From: UBA1672 sp033851915
Lineage (GTDB): Bacteria; Pseudomonadota; Alphaproteobacteria; Micavibrionales; Micavibrionaceae
Reading direction: 5' to 3'
Assembly: GCA_033851915.1 (NCBI GenBank)
Contig: JAWSVM010000012.1
Location: forward strand, 62,001-126,000
DNA: 64,000 nt
This document shows, piece by piece, positions 61,750-64,000 of the stretch. The position numbers were made by a program, and so were the translations under genes. A model generated the notes under the pieces. The model did not search any database. It was not told the origin of the DNA and saw only the letters and a list, made by a program, of their open reading frames with translations. Position 1 is the stretch's first letter. Each line of letters opens with the position of its first letter.

Positions 61750-62270
61750 ATGGCACCGATCAGGCACATCTTACGTTCTGCCTCGCGCCGCCGAACAAGG
61801 CCACGTAATAGCCTCTTGTCCTTCTGCTTTCGCGCACATTGCCCAGAGCTATCCCCTCGTCCCTTGCCGACTGATACACACACCCATTTGGGCAACTCAT
61901 TGCATGCGCCCACAGTATCGCCTCGGTTTAGCTTTTTAAGGAGTGTTGAGCGCCTAAATGCGCCCTTGCCTAGATTGTAAGTAAAGCTGGCTAAAGCTGC
62001 CCTACGCGTATTAGGCATAGGAACAATGACTTTATAATCAACATAAGCCATAAACTCGCCCAATCGATCATTTAACATACGATCACATTCGGTCTTATCT
62101 ATGGTTTGTCCGATATAAACGTGCTTAGTTTCTCCATAGCAAATCGTTGGAACGCCGCCTGTGTCATAATAGGCATTCTCGCGCAACCCCTCGAAACCAC
62201 CCACCATTGGAACGGCAATAGCCAATGCGCTCAATGCACCAATACCAGCGAGCATTTTTTTAAACATCAC
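61746..62270 (-). CDS. Phage lysozyme (GH24) with SAR domain
   Basis: This 174-residue endolysin has the T4-type catalytic triad pattern E-8-D-5-T: Glu27, Asp36, Thr42 in GFEGLRENAYYDTGGVPTICYGET (split). The N-terminus (about 6-25, LAGIGALSALAIAVPMVGG) is a weak, Gly/Ala-rich hydrophobic segment, as in signal-arrest-release endolysins such as R21, which reach the periplasm by the Sec system and are freed when the membrane collapses. It overlaps the holin stop by 11 bases. Confidence 0.92.
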   Translation of the reverse strand: MMFKKMLAGIGALSALAIAVPMVGGFEGLRENAYYDTGGVPTICYGETKHVYIGQTIDKTECDRMLNDRLGEFMAYVDYKVIVPMPNTRRAALASFTYNLGKGAFRRSTLLKKLNRGDTVGACNELPKWVCVSVGKGRGDSSGQCARKQKDKRLLRGLVRRREAERKMCLIGAI

Positions 62271-62466
62271 GAGATTCCTTTTTCAGTTTTTTTATTTTTA
62301 GGACAGTAAGATAAAACGTTGCCAGCCCGACCAACACCCCCATCAAGAACCCTGTTGCCTGCAGAATACTTACTATATTTAGCCACATAGGCGATGTGGT
62401 TAGGGTTATGCTTGTGGTGTATCCGGCTGGCTCTAATAAACTTTCGAGTTTGTCAGTTATTTTCAC
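62260..62466 (-). CDS. Putative holin, single membrane helix
   Basis: From GTG 62466, preceded by GGAAGGAATAAG, the product is 68 residues with one membrane helix (about 34-55, ILQATGFLMGVLVGLATFYLTV) and a basic tail KIKKLKKESRDV. Size, topology and its place just before the endolysin fit a holin or pinholin. No sequence family is assigned. The longer frame starting at 62535 overlaps the previous gene and is not needed. Confidence 0.7.
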   Translation of the reverse strand: MKITDKLESLLEPAGYTTSITLTTSPMWLNIVSILQATGFLMGVLVGLATFYLTVLKIKKLKKESRDV

Positions 62467-62471
62467 AATTC

Positions 62472-62841
62472 TTATTCCTTCCAAAAAAAGTAACCGGCAA
62501 TACGCACAGCGCGATATGCAACAGCGGCACGCCATGAGGCAACGCCGTAATCTTTAAGCATTTTATAAAATAACGCATCTGCCTGTTTCCGTGTGAAGGT
62601 TTGCCCATCGGGCATGTCACCTTCGAAAACATAGAGATAATCGTGTATTAATGCGGCGGCGCGGTGAACGCCATCACGCGGCAAAACCCACCACAAAATC
62701 CGTGGCGTGGAGGCACCGTCATATTTAAAGCCCTCTGGCACGGTGATATGTTCGCCGTTACCTTTGTAGGTAAAATCATGATAGAGAACATACAGGTCGC
62801 CGCTTTCACTTTCAGGGCGTAATATCAGGCTGGTTATACAT
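62472..62841 (-). CDS. DUF1353 phage protein, interrupted by a +1 frameshift at CCC-TGA
   Basis: ATG 62841 overlaps the upstream stop as TGATG and gives MYNQPDITP, then TGA. In the +1 frame the sequence continues ESESGDLYVLYHDFTYKGN into the DUF1353 domain (VPEGFKYDGASTPRILWWV), ending at 62472. The joined product would be 122 residues. The shift lies at CCC TGA (62817-62812), a context favourable for +1 slippage. Without frameshifting only a start at internal GTG 62741 (89 residues) is left. DUF1353 genes are common near phage lysis genes; the role is unknown. Confidence 0.75.
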
Positions 62842-63359
62842 CAAGGCCACCCCGCATCAACGTCATAGGATAATATAGCGGCTTTGTCGGTCGTGGCGTT
62901 CAATGTTGCCTCATGTGTTGCTTTGGCGAATAACAAACCGCGATAAGCCAGCCGCGCAGCATCAGCCATCGCAACAACCGCAACATCAGTCAGCGCATGG
63001 ACACCATCCATACCAACCCAATAACCACCGTGCGGATTAACACCGCCAGCATCAATCTCCAACTTCATCAGCCCCATATTTGTACGGGCTGTTGCATCGA
63101 GGTGATAAAGGTCGTCGGCGTATAAGAAACCTTCCTCAATTTTTGAATGATACATGGATGATATCTTACGCAACTTTTGTGGGCGCACATCATCTGCTGT
63201 TATTAACGTTTCAGGGTCAGTGAACACGCCATTATCATGGATGAACCCTTGTGCAACGCCACCACCACAGGCAACCCATATTAAATCAGGATGGAAATTA
63301 GGCAGTGTTTCAACGTCCAAAATTTCCATAACAATATTATTTTCTAATCGTGCAAACAT
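62841..63359 (-). CDS. Phage tail-associated protein (DUF4376-like)
   Basis: This 172-residue protein begins ARLENNIVMEILDVETLPNF, like proteins that follow phage tail fibres, and has a helical C-terminal half (LRKISSMYHSKIEEGFLY onward) resembling DUF4376. It starts two bases after the Gly-rich tail gene on the same strand, suggesting a tail fibre assembly or accessory role. Confidence 0.65.
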   Translation of the reverse strand: MFARLENNIVMEILDVETLPNFHPDLIWVACGGGVAQGFIHDNGVFTDPETLITADDVRPQKLRKISSMYHSKIEEGFLYADDLYHLDATARTNMGLMKLEIDAGGVNPHGGYWVGMDGVHALTDVAVVAMADAARLAYRGLLFAKATHEATLNATTDKAAILSYDVDAGWP

Positions 63360-63361
63360 TT

Positions 63362-64000
63362 TTAATACTCCACCAATATGATGCCTTTATAACCACCATC
63401 AGCGCCGCCATTACCAATGGTAAGCGCAATGAGCTGTGCTAGGCCGTTGAATGTTTTTATTGAATGTCCTCCAGCACCTGCACCACCACCTACTTCATGG
63501 GGTGGGGATGAATCACCCTTACCGGAGGCACCACCACCGTATAAACCGCCGGTGTTTCCCGAACCCAAATCAGATTGTGCACCGCCGCCAAGAATACTTG
63601 AGCCACCCTTACCGCCAGCAAATACAGTACCGCCAGAACCGACGTTTATCCCATACATGCTACCTTGACCACCATCGCCCTTGCCATTGATGTCCCCACC
63701 ACCACCGTTGCCGCCTTCACCACCACTTTGGCCAGTTGGCAACTTGCCACCAGTAGCATAGTTATGGGGGCCGAAAGACGTTGTTCCGCCATTTCCTAAC
63801 CTCCCACCACCTGCACCAACCGCTGTGACTTTTATGCTTTTATTGGGAAGCCCAATCCATGATGCGGATGATGTGAACTTTTCTAAACGTATTTCATTTG
63901 AGTTATGAGAGTTTGCCAATGAAAAATCACTGCCAGAGTCATTGTAAACCACACCAACATAACGCCAAGAATTGTATGGGTGATACCAGCCGCGCAAATC
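63362..64000 (-). CDS. Gly-rich phage tail fibre-like protein, partial
   Basis: The frame is open to the window end, so the N-terminus lies beyond 64000. The visible 211 residues start with a beta-type segment (GWYHPYNSWRYVGVVYNDSG) and then a very Gly-rich domain (GAGGGRLGNGGTTSFG, GAGAGGHSIKTFNG) of the kind that ends phage and bacterial tail fibres and forms polyglycine sheets. It probably makes the receptor-binding tip. Confidence 0.75.
   Translation of the reverse strand, partial: DLRGWYHPYNSWRYVGVVYNDSGSDFSLANSHNSNEIRLEKFTSSASWIGLPNKSIKVTAVGAGGGRLGNGGTTSFGPHNYATGGKLPTGQSGGEGGNGGGGDINGKGDGGQGSMYGINVGSGGTVFAGGKGGSSILGGGAQSDLGSGNTGGLYGGGASGKGDSSPPHEVGGGAGAGGHSIKTFNGLAQLIALTIGNGGADGGYKGIILVEY

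Noticed and set aside
63417..63690. Plus-strand Pro- and His-rich ORFs near the window end
   Set aside because: They are antisense images of the Gly-rich tail protein.
1..64000. CRISPR arrays, rRNA genes, intact insertion sequences
   Set aside because: I looked for spaced direct repeats, rRNA segments and transposase motifs and saw none.

Overview
The window reads as the chromosome of an AT-rich alphaproteobacterium. Evidence: a split F0-only ATP synthase operon with a duplicated b subunit (b'), a PopZ/DUF2497 gene next to valS, 6S RNA between zapA and the 5-formyl-THF cyclo-ligase gene, LexA boxes of the alphaproteobacterial type GTTC-N7-GTTC, ornithine-lipid genes olsBA, and the tolQRAB-ybgC-ruvBAC-yebC block. 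Gene order resembles Rhodospirillales or Micavibrio-like lineages, but genus cannot be read from the sequence alone.

Layout. 1-4.2 kb: 3' end of smc, then atpI-atpB-atpE-atpF'-atpF. 4.4-11.9 kb: proA-nadD, an ncRNA-like gap, then rsfS-rlmH-envC-like-ctpA-divergent deacetylase-rppH. 12.2-19.2 kb: a long minus-strand block tolB-A-R-Q-ybgC-ruvB-A-C-yebC, with an SOS box before ruvC. 19.3-23 kb: a response regulator with an unknown partner, ymdB, cyclo-ligase, 6S RNA, zapA. 23-30 kb: tkt, gap, a wHTH regulator, class I aldolase, an EndoU-like nuclease, epmA, rpmE. 30-35 kb: a gene broken by a 13-bp duplication, valS, popZ, pcm. 35.2-38.35 kb: tRNA-Cys, tRNA-Asn and a decayed integrative element (broken integrase, ParDE, mobilisation-like scrap, an assembly gap), closed by tRNA-Arg. 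38.5-50 kb: an orphan membrane protein, a tyrosine phosphatase, olsBA, a cluster of exported proteins with two Cys-rich paralogues, then waaA-lpxK-lpxL and an HD-domain protein. 50-56.7 kb: class II DAHP synthase, nadE, gltX, trmJ, rpsD. 56.85 kb to the end: a tRNA with CAT anticodon followed by a probable prophage: SOS-controlled Y-family polymerase, a putative metalloprotease, then minus-strand tail, holin, SAR endolysin, overlapping Rz/Rz1 and SGNH-hydrolase genes.

Most genes are housekeeping and can be named with confidence. The least explained parts are: the tandem Cys-rich exported paralogues at 43.2-45.7 kb; the standalone anchored EndoU-like nuclease; the orphan 575-residue protein beside tRNA-Arg; the HExxH protein in the prophage; a two-copy hairpin repeat that overlaps the gltX ribosome-binding site; an apparent AUU start for rsfS; a CCC-TGA +1 frameshift site in a phage DUF1353 gene; and two diverged gene ends that meet at the NN assembly gap.
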